A DNA stretch of 64,000 nt from Alectoria sarmentosa. Lineage: Eukaryota > Ascomycota > Lecanoromycetes > Lecanorales > Parmeliaceae. The notes below the pieces were generated by a model that was given only the letters and a program-made list of their open reading frames with translations, did not search any database and was not told the origin of the DNA. Shown piece by piece: positions 44,031 through 56,788 of the stretch. The translations under genes were made by a program, and so were the position numbers. Within the stretch, counting starts at the first letter, position 1. The number at the start of each line of letters is the position of its first letter. Location of the stretch: contig WOGZ01000041.1 in NCBI GenBank assembly GCA_009733775.1, forward strand, positions 108,334 through 172,333. Reading direction: 5' to 3'.

Positions 44031-45367
44031 ACTTTGACGTCAATTTGGACGCTTACTATCAAGATAGCGATTGTTTGGAAGTACTTGCTGGTGTCACGAA
44101 AATATACTCTATTGTCGCATCCAGGCAAATACGCTTGCAATGGAATAGATTGCAAACGGTGAAAGATGTCCAGATTCGACACCAAGTAGAAGATCAGTAC
44201 ATGAACCCATGCCAGCGGGAAGGTGGATTTAAGGGTGTGCCATGACGACATCCTACCAGCTTGCCGGAACATGGGATGCAGCCCAGTAACCACTGTCGTG
44301 GAAGGATCCTGAAGTCGTATGGGTAGAGCAGGGTGTGCGGCTGAACAGCTTTTTCGCAATGGTGATGCTAGTGCGTACAAGCTTTGGCGAAACTTTTCGG
44401 AGAGATCGAGCCAACCAGAATAGCTATGCGATGTGAGGATGAGGCGTAGAGAAGCATTAACTTGTTGTTCTCCAATGATAGGAAAGTCGGTACGCAGTAC
44501 AGCTTCCACTACTGATGGGCAGATCCCAAGGCTGACAGAGCACACCGCACAGAGCGTGATCTCACAGGCATGAGGATGAGAGCAGCTGGATCGAAAGGCT
44601 TGATGCCTGAAGCAGTGTGTGCAGACCGCATGAGATCTTTTGCGAGGTATTGGCCGTGCGCAAAAGATTGGCACCTCCCACCATGAGCCAGACTTCAGCA
44701 ACCTGCCTTAGTCGTGTGAAGTACCTCTACATCAAGGACTGCGCCCCACCAGTGCCTACTGATTCAATGCATATGTGATGCATGTCAGACGTGTGAGGAC
44801 TTACTCCGCGATCTCGCAATTCCTATTGGTGCAAGGGAGCCTCGTCGAACTAGAACTATGTCGTACTTCACAATGTAGTTCTGTACCATTGTGGTGGAGC
44901 GCCCGAGTTTGTCGAACTCGTACTAGTACGTGGCTTGCAGAATGCCCCACTGTGTACATCAGTACCGCGCATTGCCTCAATTGAATCGTTACGCATAGGA
45001 TAAGATAATCTAAGCCATATCAAGGTATACTAATATGCCTCAGACCACGACTGCTTCGCTACCGTTCGGCTCATGCAAGTAGATGAGCCTAATCTCTGGG
45101 ATTTTGACGGTCAATCACCTTCTAGGTCTAGGAAAACCTAGCGAATGACGGCTGAAGCCCAATCCGTGAGACACTGGAGACAGCCAATTCTGGTGATCAC
45201 GGACGCTGATTGGTGTGCTTGCGAAGCAAAGCGAGAGGAAATTCACCCACATCTGACGTCCACCCTTCTCATTGCAATGAGGTAGGCTACGCGTGTCCTT
45301 CACATGAAATGTGCCCCGAAGAGACTTCGACGCAAGCGGTCTGATAGTCTGACGGTAGGATTCTACC
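44031..45367. other. Upstream region of the ankyrin gene
   Basis: A minus-strand frame runs open for ~235 codons (44701-43997), overlapping the start of the ankyrin gene in another frame. It lacks an early ATG and a recognised domain, though it is rich in Cys/His at first (CTHCFRHQAFRSSC). I treat it as unproven. The rest shows nothing recognisable. Confidence 0.4.
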
Positions 45368-45854
45368 TACTTCAAGGGCGGCAGGGGGGCTTTAGTAATC
45401 ATCTTCATAATATATCCGCACTGATTTGCGCGCAATACAACAGAATCTTCGCCAAATTAATGGCCACCCGCGTATCTAAAACCCGCGGAATCAAGTGACG
45501 GATTTCGCGTTTTACACCTAAAATTGAGTATTACACAGGTTATTTTCAACCACAATGAAGGATAACAAATATATCAAACTTTCAACATAATACGGTTAAT
45601 ATCGAGACATTCTTTCTATGTCTTCAGAATTTTATCATAATTAATTTTGAGGTCGTGGCATAGAGATAAAGAGCACGTATTTTATTAAAGTGGTTTTTAC
45701 GCGCCAAATTTCGCGTTTTCGCGTTTTTTTCACGGTAATCTTACTTGCACTCCTTATCAACAGCGTAAAAGTCTTTTAATTACATTAAATTTGATATATT
45801 AATTGAAGTTCTGATTAATATCTGCAATGTGTAATTTTTTAAGGTGGTTTATTA

Positions 45855-46584
45855 GGCAGCCACTCAGCGTATACCCCCCCATATCGGGTTAGCTGATACC
45901 AAGGCGCTAACCAGATAGAGTAAGCCTCGCGCGGAGATAGTCGCGGGGATCCTTAGTAGTAACAATGCAGTAGCAGGGCAAGTCTTCTCAGGCCTCTCCT
46001 TGTAGAATAACGGCATCAGACGGTTTCAAATCGTCGAATAGTGAGGCCTTTCAATCATTATTCTATGACTGCATCTGATTGGCTGATGAGCTTCTCTAAT
46101 TGCTACTAAAAATACGCCTGTCGTACTCAAATGTGCACTACCTGTCAGCTACTCAGTAGCCTACAGCTGAAAAGAATTGAACATGGCCTCGTTGCCTTCC
46201 ATGTATGTCGGTGTAGCCGTAGATCCTTCTGACGATTCCATCTTTTTTGAAACGTTTTGTAAGGCCTTTGACGACGGCATAGCCTTGAGGACCTGCATGT
46301 TGCTGTACGCGTAGAATGAGGGCATCAAGATCGACATCCGTCCAGTCGTTGGGAGGAGGATCCAGGGCCATTGTGATGTAGGAAGGAGGGTGTGTGTGTG
46401 AGTGAGTGGTGTTCTATGAAGCGCGAGATCTTGAAGATTTTCGGCCCTACTTCGGGTACGTGCGGGGTTTATACTCTATCTGGTTAGCGCCTTGGTATCA
46501 GCTAACCCAATATGGGGGGGTATACGCCGAACAATCATGGGGGTATACGCCTAACAGAGAGGGGGTATACGCTGAGTGGCTGCC
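45855..46584 (-). mobile_element. Non-autonomous MULE, 730 bp, with TIRs and 8-bp target duplication
   Basis: Perfect terminal inverted repeats of at least 22 bp start GGCAGCCACTCAGCGTAT at 45855 and end at 46584. The host sequence GTTTATTA is duplicated on both sides (45847-45854, 46585-46592), as Mutator-like transposition produces. The right end carries three GCGTATACCCCC-type subterminal units, the left only one. The interior keeps just the start of a transposase gene (46371-46153), so the element is an internal-deletion derivative. It shows little sign of RIP. Confidence 0.9.
46153..46371 (-). pseudogene. MULE transposase N-terminal fragment (FAR1-like DNA-binding region), 72 aa
   Basis: ATG 46371 opens MALDPPPNDWTDVDLDALIL, followed by VQQHAGPQGYAVVKG and KKDGIVRRIY. 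This is the usual start of fungal Mutator-like transposases with a FAR1/WRKY-GCM1-type zinc-binding domain. The reading leaves the family pattern after RRIY, where the internal deletion joins, and stops 20 residues later. Cys and His ligands and the catalytic domain are missing, so it cannot be an active transposase. Confidence 0.75.
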
Positions 46585-49562
46585 GTTTATTACCTACGTT
46601 TTTAAATGATTAAGGTTGCAAAAGTATGGATTTAAGTGGAAAACGACAAATTCGTCACTTGATTTCGCGCCCTCAAGTATAATTTCTATACACGAAATAT
46701 TGTAATTTACATAGCAGCATCGTCACTTATACGATTAATATAAAATATAGCAATATAATCATTCAAAAAACATTCGTAAACTGTATTTTTTAAAATTTTA
46801 AAATATTAACTTTATATTATATTACGATTCGTATATTAACGCTTATATTAAAAGTGTTAAAATCGATATAAATAATTCAATATTATTATATAAATAAACT
46901 ATTTTTAAAAATGTATTTTTATATTTATTTAACGTATATAACAAATTTCGAATAATTGTAATTTTTTTTATCTCGCTCTTTTATATTAATAAAGTATATT
47001 AAAATATTTCATTTAAGCTTTAAAGTATATAAATTGTAAAACGCATTTAATATTATAATATAAAAATATTTAAACGATTTTAAATCGTCGAATTATATTT
47101 AATTGTTAAATTAACTTATATAATAAAATAATTATATATATAAAATAATTAAAATTATATAACAATGCGAAATTAATAATAAATTTATACGTATATTTAA
47201 AAACAAAATAAATTTTTAAAAAAGTAAGATAGAAGTAAAAGAGTATCGCTTTTTTAAGTTTTTAATATTAAAACGTCGTATAATATACGTATATTAAGCT
47301 TAAAAGCTTCGTATATTAAATTTATTAATTAAATTATATAATTTGCTTAATAAAATATTGTTTTCTAAAAATCGTTATTAACAGTTATCTTTTTTCTTTT
47401 AAAATTCGTTTTCGAATTGAAAAAAAATATATATTTAATTCGAGATATTAAAAAACGTTATTTTTTCGTTATTTTACGATACGTCGTATTTGTTCGTAAA
47501 AAGATAAAATCACATAAACTTTATATATTAAACGTTATTTTTAATTATATTTTTAATTCGCGACGAAAGATTATAATAACGATTATATAATTATTTAAAT
47601 ATAAAATTAAATAGTTTAACGTTATTTTTAATAAACGTTATTTACGTTTCAAGTTTTTTTTGAAATTCGAATCGAATATATATATATATATATATAAAGC
47701 GCTTTAAATATAAAATTCTTTAAATTTTATTAAAAAAAAAAAAAAGGTTTTAATATTTGAAATTATATAAATGCGTTATATAAACGTTTTAAATGCGCGT
47801 AATATATGTTTATAATAAAAAATAAAAACGCGATATATATTTATTATTTTTCGTAAATTATAAAAAAAATTCTCGCTTTATAATTTCAATTCAAATTTAA
47901 CGTTTTTGATTCTTAAAATTTAATGTTAAAAAATATTCGATTATCGAAAATTTAAATTAATCGAAATGTAAAACGTATAAAAACATCGTCGTAAATATAA
48001 TAATAACTATTATCGCGAATCGATCGAAAAAAAATAAGCGTTATTAAAATATTTAATATATAACATCTTAATAATTATAATTCGACGATTTTGTTTTTTT
48101 GAATTCGTGATTTTTATATCGCTTCGATATTTTATATCGATTTTTAAATAAATAATTTTTTTTTTATTAATTTATTAATTTTTCAATCGATGTTAAAAAG
48201 TAAATTTAAAGAAAAATATAAAATATTATATTACGTGATATCGACGAATTCATTTAAACGAATATAAAAAGTGATGCTTGAATTAAATTCGCAATTCAAT
48301 TATTAAATTTCATAATATTATTCGTTAATTAATTAAAATCGTTACAAAAAACGATTAATCGATCGTAAATTTTAACGATTATTTTATTATATTATAATCG
48401 TAACGAAATTATTATATAATCGATACGATACGCATTAAAATTTTGCGAAATAAAATAATAAAGAAAACTTCTTCTTTAAAAGCAATAAAGAAGATAATTT
48501 AATTTATTATTTATATTATATTATTATAATAATATTAAAATTTTGAATAAAGATTACGAAAAACAAAAAAATATTTACTTTTAATAAAATTCGTTTTAAT
48601 GAAAAAATAAAAAATTAAAAAAAATTAATATGCGAAGTCTTAAAAATAACATAACAAAAATTTAAAAAAAGAAAAGAAAAGTTCGTTTTCTTCAACGTCG
48701 CAAAATCGAAAATTTACGCGAAATTAATTTGAAAACGACGATTTTAAAATCAAATAAAGATTTTTTTTATAGAAATTAAATAATAAAATTGTTAATAAAA
48801 AGAAGATTTTAGAAAGTTTATTTAATTATTTAAATTATATTACGAGTAATGAGACACGCAATCGAAGCTTTAATAAAAAAAAGTTTAATATTTATCGTTA
48901 TATTATTTAATATATTATTTATTAAACGACGATCTCACTTTTTAATATTAAGAAATAAAATTATTATATTGAATGTCGATAACGAAAAATTGTTATATCG
49001 CAATATTTCAACAAAAAAATGTAAATTTTTAAATTTGAATACGTGTTAATAATAATATATATTATTAATAATTATCGCATATTTTTATATAAAACGCATA
49101 ATTTAATATTTAATTTCGTAAACAATTAAGACAAAAAATAAAAATAAATTTTGAAATCGTATATTATAAATATGCGAAAATACGATTTTAATCTCGATTT
49201 CTCTTAAACTTATAATATTAATTTTAACATTTATTAACGTGAATAATTTCGAATTCATCGCGATTTTTTTATAAATAATGAAAAATAAATATATATCGTA
49301 ATAATGAATGTGAAATTGTTTACGTTATTAATTAATATAATAATAGCGTATAATATAAAATAAACGTATATCGTATTTTTATATTAAATTTTATTTGAAA
49401 ACAATGAAAATAATTATGAAAAAATTATAGAATATAATATTACGCAATTAAATAATTTTAACGTATTTAAACAATTTGAAAATTTGTTAAAAGTTTTTTT
49501 AAAAGAAATATTTAATAATGTTAATACGCACGATTTAATCGAGCATTTTATAAATTTATTAT

Positions 49563-51671
49563 TTGATAAATCTATTTAAAAGCGATTTAATATATAATAT
49601 ATCGTATAATAAACTTATAGCGATAAAAGATTATTTAAACAATACGTTTAAAAAAAGTGAGTTCAACTTTCAAATAATTAAATTAATTTATCGATGTTAT
49701 TTATTAAAAAAAAAAAAAAATCGTTGCGATTATATATCGATTATAAAAAAAATTAATAAAAAAATTATCAAAAAAAATTATTCGTTATCGTTATTTTTAA
49801 AAACTTTGAAAAGATTCGTATATGCGAATTATTTTATCAAAATTAATATTTATAATATATGTTATAAAATACGAGTTCGAAAAGATGATAAATTAAAAAT
49901 CCTTTTTTGAATTCGTTATAATTAATTTAAATATCAAATAATGTTTTTTTATTTCGCAAATGTTTTCGCAATCTTTTAAATATACGTAAATAAAACATTG
50001 AATTATATATCGACGTCTTTTACGTTATATATTTAAATAACGTATTAATATATTTTAAAATAAAAGATTTATATTAAAATACGTATAAACGATATTGCGT
50101 GCGTTATTAAAGCATTAATTTTATATAAAATTATAAAAATGCGTTTTCAATCGCAGCGAATTTTTTTTTGAAATTTATTATAAATTAATATGATATTTAA
50201 ATAAAGTTAATGCGCACTAAAATTAACATTGAACGATTAAAATCAAAATCTGTTTAAAATATATTAATCTTTTTAAGATTCGCAGATTTTTATAATCGAT
50301 TCGTAAAGAAAGTTTTATAAATAATTGCGTTTTTAATTAATGTCACGCGAGAAGTAAAAAAAAGCGAAATTAAATTAAGTTTCATATTTATTAAAAAAAT
50401 ATATAAAACTTTTAAAACCTTTAAACGAGTGTTTATTACAACATTTATTTTAAAATATTATAGTTAAAAAACGTCGTTTATTATAAAATCGATGTTTTTA
50501 AAATAAATGTAAGCGATATATTTAATTAATTAATTAAAAACGAATAAAAATATTTTATTGCGTTTTTTGATTATAAATTCAAAAAAATTAAATTTCGTTA
50601 AAATATATATAATCAAAAATTGTATACGATTATATTAAATTTTAAAAATTAGAAATAATATTTATAAAAAAATAAGCGCTTTATTAATATAATCTTAAAT
50701 TATAATAATTTACGTTATTTTATAAAAATAAGAAATTTAATGCGAAATAAATTAATTAAATTAAAAAATTAATTGCCTTTAATTTTATAATTAAATATCG
50801 TAAAAATAAATTCAGTTTTGCGAATACGTCGTTAGAAAAATTTAATATTATTAAATTAAATAATAATAAACATAATAATAATAATCTTTTATTTATTTTG
50901 CGAAATAAGTTTCGCAATTGAAAATATTAATTTGATTTATAAAAACGTAATAACGTATTTATTATAATTAAATTCGTAATATTAATAAAATAATTCAATA
51001 ATATAATCGTCGCAAATATTTAAATTATGAATTTAAATAAAAAAATACTCGATAAATAAATACGCATTTTAAATTTTATAATATTATTTCGATTTTTGAT
51101 TTATTAAATTTTGAAGTCGAAAAGATTTTATTTAAAAATATAAAAATTAATAATCGCATAATTATTTAAATTATATCGTAAAAACGCTTTTATTACGAGT
51201 AAAAAACAACGTTAAAAATACGTTATTAAATAAAATAAGTTTTCGAAATAAAGAGTCGATAAAGATGAATTATTACGTCGTGATTTCGTAATTTATATTT
51301 TTAACGATTTTATTACGAAGAAAAAGATTTTTTATATAAATTATAATAAATTTAATTTTAAACATTTTTCTCGCGAGCGCATTGAAATAAATATTAAACT
51401 TGAATATTATTAAATAAATATAATAAATGATATAATAAATTATATTCGTATTTGTTTTCATTGTTTAAAAATGCGAGTTTATTATTATATATTTTATAAT
51501 AAATTAATATTAATATCGTTAAATAACGTAAATTTATTTTATAATATAATATTAAATTTTATTATAAATTTATCATTCGCGAGAGATTTATATATTAATG
51601 AAATTTATAAAATTATTTTAATTTTAGTAAATAAATTAACGATATGCGTAACGTATATAATAATTATATAA
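49563..51671 (+). mobile_element. RIP-degraded Ty3/gypsy retrotransposon A: reverse transcriptase to integrase
   Basis: On the plus strand, 49563-49910 keeps the skeleton of a gypsy reverse transcriptase. RCDYISIIKKINKKIIKKNY corresponds to the family's CVDYRGLN...NRYPLP block, followed by KRFVYANYFIKINIYNICYKIRVRK (AKYFTKLD...YHRIR). The frame continues, with stops, to ~50090. At 51471-51671 an integrase core segment is visible: NFIINLSFARDLYINEIYKI with ILVNKLT, matching the DFITxLPPS...ILVxVDRLTK block. RT then integrase in that order defines Ty3/gypsy. The element must extend further on both sides, but no LTR could be delimited. All changes are of C-to-T/G-to-A type and catalytic acidic residues are lost, so it is inactive. 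Confidence 0.75.
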
Positions 51672-54600
51672 AATTTAATTGTTAATAATTTTGTTTATAT
51701 TTTATAATAAAAAGTTATATTATTATAAAATATAATGCGTAATTTAATTTCGAATCAAGATTTATTGTTTATAAACAAATTTTAAATAATGTTATATAAA
51801 CATTTAAATATAAAGCGTAAATTTAATATTGCGTTTCACTTTTAAATAAATAATTAAATTGAAAAATAAAATAATTAATTCAAGATTTTATTAATAATTG
51901 CGTTTATATATAATAATAATATACACGTAAATATTAATAAAATCTCGTTAAAGTTATTAACAAAATATATAATAAATTTAGAAAATGTTTTTAAAAGTAA
52001 AATTTAAAAAAAAAATCGTTTATTATAAAATGAATAAAATAAATACGCAATATAAAATCGAATTTAAAAGAATTATAAAAGCGAATATTAAAGTAATAAA
52101 TAAAATATTATTATAATAATTATTATATTATAATTTTTGAAAAAATTATTATTGCGAAATTTAAATATACGCATTTTGCGATAAAAAAAAGAAAATTCGA
52201 TTATAAATAATTTAAATTTTTTAAAATGTTAAAAAAAAAAAACACGTAAATTTATAAATTAATTTTTTTATTAAATATAAAAAATTAATTTTGTGCTTTA
52301 TATATTATTATTAAAATTTTAACATTCGCGTAATAATAATTTAAAATCGTAAATAACTTTAATTAATAATAAAAAAAAATAAAAAATAAATAAAATATGA
52401 AATAAAAAATTCGCAACAACGAAGTTAAATTAATTAAAAAGATTTTTCATTTTATAAAACTTCGTGAAAATTAATAAAATATTTTAAAAATGTTAAAAAC
52501 GTAATTAAAGATTTCGAATAAATAAAGAAATTCTATAAATTAATATTTAAAATGAAATAAAAAGCGTACTCGTTACAAAAAATTAAAAAGTAAAATAAAC
52601 TTCGAAAATAATAATAAAGAAAAACTCGTAAACGAATATTTAATTTAAAATTAATAAAAACGATTAAAAAAAGCTCGTAAGTTTATATATATACATATAT
52701 ATATATATATATACGCATTATTTTAATACGTCGAAACATTTAACATTATAAAAACGATGATAGTAAAAATCGTAAATATAATTAATATTATTTAATATTA
52801 ATTTATTAATTTTTTTATATTAAAAAACAATTTTTTATTAATAAAATTTATTAAAAAACGACGAAAAATAATAACGAAAATAATAAAAATAATAGTAATA
52901 AAAATAAAAATAATAGTAACAAAAAAGACGATAACGATATATACGACAATTATTTTTATAAACGAAACTTTCGCATATATTAATTAAAATTGTTTTATTT
53001 TTTCACGCGCGTAAAGCGTTATAAACGTCGTTATTAACGACGATAATAACACGTATCGTAATTTAATAAACGAAAACGAAAAAGTCGATTACACAAAAAA
53101 TGATTTTCGCGAAAACATCGATCGCATTTAAATTAACGCGAACTAATTCGCGATACGATATAAATCGCGCGAAAATCATTCGCGAAGATACGCACATAAC
53201 GAAAATAAATGAAAACTTAATACGCGTTAACGCAATTTCTTAAACATTTATTATTTTCTTTTAGTTAATGTATTTTAAATAACGAAAAAAAAGTAATAAA
53301 AAAAGACGACGATAATAAAAGCAATTATTAATTTTATTAATTAAATATTTTTTTAATATAAATGCGAATGTTTACGAGCGAGAATAATAAATATTAAAAT
53401 AATAATAATTATTATTAATTTCATTAATTAAACATTTTTTAAAGTAATTTATTATATTTATAAATAAAAAAAGCGATAAAAATAAAAATAAAAGTAAAAG
53501 TAAACGTAAACGTAAAAGTAAAAGTAAAAATTAAATATTAATAATAATAATAATAACAATTTCATTTAAAAATTAAAAGTTTCGCATTATTATTAAACTT
53601 TAATTTACGAAAAAAATAATTATTAAAATTACGATAACGATAAAAAATGTTGAAAAGCATTATTAATATTATTAATATATTTCTTACGAATTTCGTTAAT
53701 TTTCGCAATTAACGACGTAAATTTAAATGTTTTTTAAAATGTTTATTATAAATGAAATTAATTAATTGAGTAATTGCAATTTTATTTATTTATTAATTTA
53801 ATTAATATATACGTTTTATTATTAAAATAATATATAATTCGTTATCACATTATTACGAAAATAAAAAATGTAAACAAGATAATAAAAATAAAAAACAATT
53901 AACATTTATCTATTAATATTAATATTATTATTATTGAAAAATAAAAATAAAAATGAGACTTTAAATTCATTAACGCGATTTTTAAATAATAATAATAATA
54001 AAATTATAATAATTAACAAAAATAATAACATTTTATAATAACGATAATAGCTTATCGTAATATAATTATAAAATGTTCGCATTTTATTAATTGAGACAAT
54101 AATGTTTATAATTACGTTATCGCGATTTTAATATATAAATATATCGACGTATTTAAAAAAAGATTGAAATAAAAAATTTACGTATATTAAAATAATAAAC
54201 GTTAATTTTAATTACATTTAATTAATAATAAATAATATAAATAAATATAATAAGTTTATAAATATTTATTTATAATACGCAATTGCATTAAAATTAAAAA
54301 ATTAAATCTTTTAAAAAAAATTATAAAAACGAAATTATTTAAAATAAATTAATAAAATTCGTTTAAACCGTGTTATAAATTGCGTGTTACGTAATTAAAA
54401 TGCGTTTTAAATATATTTAATAAAAGTCTTAAATATTCGCAATTTTTTTTTCCTTTTTATTTTTTTAATTATTAATTTATTTAGCAATTTATTTATTAAA
54501 TTTTGCAATTACGTTTATAAATCTTTATCGTTTTTTTAATAATAGTATAATAGCTATCACGTAATTAAATGCGTTAATTTTCAGTTATATTTTTTTATTT

Positions 54601-55012
54601 AAATCGAAATAAACAAGTATAAGTGCGATAGTAAAAGCTTTTTTAAATGCGTCGAATATACGCTACTTAAAATCGTTCTTAATTCAAAAATATATAAAAT
54701 TTCTCTTTTATTTAATATGCGTTAAATTAATAAATAATGCGATATTTCGAAAGTATTATAAAATAAACTTGCGATAAAAGTTGATAAAATTTAAAAACGC
54801 TTATATATTTTTAATATAGCGAAACTCTTTTTATTGCGTAATTATATTAATTTTTTTAAAACTTATTTCGATTTCGTTAATAACAATAATAAAATCGAAA
54901 TATTTAATTTAAATAATATAAAAGTCGCATTTATTAATATAAAAATAAAGTTTAATTTGTTAAAAAAATTTCAAATTTTTTTTCACGTGAAAAACGTGCT
55001 TTTTTTTAATAT

Positions 55013-55174
55013 TGTCAGGGAACGAAATGATGCTGAATGCTTTATATTTCGATATGAACGAAATAATAGCTATGAAGAGAGAATACATGCTATGAAGCCG
55101 AATATGTAGGCAGTGCCAAGCCGCGCTAGGCCCAATCGGGTCGCGTATTGAAAAGGCAGGCTGGAACCATGACA
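55013..55174 (-). repeat. 3' LTR of the nested element (little RIP)
   Basis: 162 bp with TGTCA...TGACA ends. Composition is near normal, in contrast to its partner. Confidence 0.88.
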
Positions 55175-55794
55175 CTACCCCCTCCTTCACATCGCCATGT
55201 TCTCATAACTACTCCTTATCACATTCATTCTTTTTGACGGAGAATTTGAAAATGTAAACTGAGCGATATACGCGCATTTCCAGATTCTTCTCTATAGCAG
55301 GCCTTGTTGCTGTTTCATCTTGACGTTTTTGTCACATGACACCGTAATCCATCCTCTTTCACATCAACCCGTGCCCCGTAAATCCATTTCAAACCTCAAG
55401 CCACTCAAGCCATTCAAGCCATCCAAGCCATACCTGTTTCTTACAGGGCTCCGGTCGCTGATAATCGCTGATGATCGTTGATGATCGCTGAATTCGAGAC
55501 ATATCGTAAGGGTTTAAGGATGGAAATCGTATATCATAACGGTGTTGTTCGTATTTGACTGCCTTATAACAGGCTCACTGTTCCCGTTGCCATTATAGCA
55601 GGCTCACTTCCGTATAACGCATTCGTAACAACCGTTATCATCTAAACCTTCGTCCGTCAAAAACCTCCATGATATTGTTTCCGTGCCTCTATCCGTCAAA
55701 GACCAACACCAATATCCCCTATAGACTAACATCCGTAAATAAAATCTATTACGACTCAAAAACGACCAGATTCTAAGTCGAATAACTATTATTA

Positions 55795-55956
55795 TATCAA
55801 AAAACGAAATAATGTTAAATGCTTTATATTTCGATATAAACGAAATAATAACTATGAAGAGAGAATATATGCTATAAAACCGAATATGTAAATAATGTCA
55901 AGTCGCGCTAAATTCAATCGAGCCGCGTATTGAGAAGGCAGGCTGAAATCATAACA
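55795..55956 (-). repeat. 5' LTR of the nested element (RIP-mutated)
   Basis: 162 bp, the same length as the partner LTR. Visible differences are transitions, for example CAGGGAACG to CAAAAAACG and CATGACA to CATAACA. Confidence 0.88.
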
Positions 55957-56788
55957 AATATTATTATAAATAAAAATATTATTAAAATATGTCGTGCAAA
56001 AGACGTTTAAATATTTTTTTAATATATTATTAATAAATGCTTTAAATGTTATTAAGGCGTTATATAAATTAAATAACATTATTATATATTTATAAAAACT
56101 ATATTCCGTGAGAAATTTTTTTTTTTTTTTTTTTATAATCTTTTTTCACTCGAATCTCGTTAAAGATAATTATAATATCGAATTTATTATAAATTCGAAT
56201 TATACAAAATTTGATTAGGATTTTTTTAATTAAAAACGATACGTTTTAATTAAAGACGATAAAAGTATTAAAAGTTCAATAATTAATATAAAGTTTAAAC
56301 TTTTTATTAAGCTTTTTAACGATGAAAATAAAAACGTTATAAAATAATATATTTATTATTATTATAAATATATTCGTCGTGAAATTAACTTTTTTAAAAG
56401 AAAAAGATTAAAATAATTATTCGAAGTTTTAAGATTACATTACGATGATTTCATTTTTTGATTTCTTCGTTATTTTTATAAAGATAGAAACGAAGACTTT
56501 TATTATATTAATATATTAAAAAGTATTCTTCAAATGAAAAATCTTTTAATTCTTTTTATTATTATAAATTGTTATAAATTTATTGTGTAATAAATAATGT
56601 AATATATAATAATTAAAATTAAGCGTAATATTTTTCTTTTTAAATAAGATATAAAAATCGTATTATTTTAAATATAAATATTCAAAATAATATTAAATTA
56701 TTTAAATGCGATAATAAAATATCATAAATCTTTTACGTAATTTTCGATAAATAATTTAATTAAAATTATGTGTATAATATTAAATATG

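Larger units (their letters stand above)
45370..46677. mobile_element. Candidate TA-flanked TIR element, host of a nested MULE
   Basis: The left end (CTTCAAGGGCGGCAGGGG, preceded by TA at 45368-45369) matches the ends of the TIR elements at 2483 and 15824. The complement of the right end starts CTTGAGGGCGCG and is followed by TA (46678-46679). Just inside, 45488-45520 and 46635-46665 form a clear inverted repeat containing AATCAAGTGACG. Without the nested MULE and its target duplication it would be ~570 bp. The outer ends are less alike than the inner repeats, so the left border could instead be at about 45484, with the 45370 end a separate truncated copy. Confidence 0.5.
55013..55956 (-). 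mobile_element. Non-autonomous LTR retroelement (TRIM-like), 944 bp, nested in gypsy B
   Basis: Two 162-bp direct repeats, 55013-55174 and 55795-55956, align without gaps. The left starts TGTCAGGG and ends CATGACA; the right reads TATCAAAA...CATAACA. The host pentamer AATAT is present on both sides (55008-55012, 55957-55961). On the minus strand a purine tract (GAAGGAGGGGG) sits directly before the LTR at 55174, as a polypurine tract should, so 55956-55795 is the 5' LTR. The 620-bp interior has no coding frame. It includes short tandem repeats (CAAGCCATT-like, 55395-55430; GATCGCTGAT-like, ~55455-55495). These are the defining features of terminal-repeat retrotransposons in miniature. Confidence 0.88.

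Noticed and set aside
43997..44701. 235-codon minus-strand ORF as a separate gene
   Set aside because: It starts only at a TTG, overlaps the ankyrin gene start in another frame, and has no recognised domain. Cys/His-rich beginnings alone are not enough.
55852..56079. 75-codon ORF as one gene
   Set aside because: It is a chimera: gypsy reverse transcriptase up to 55962, then LTR sequence of the nested element.
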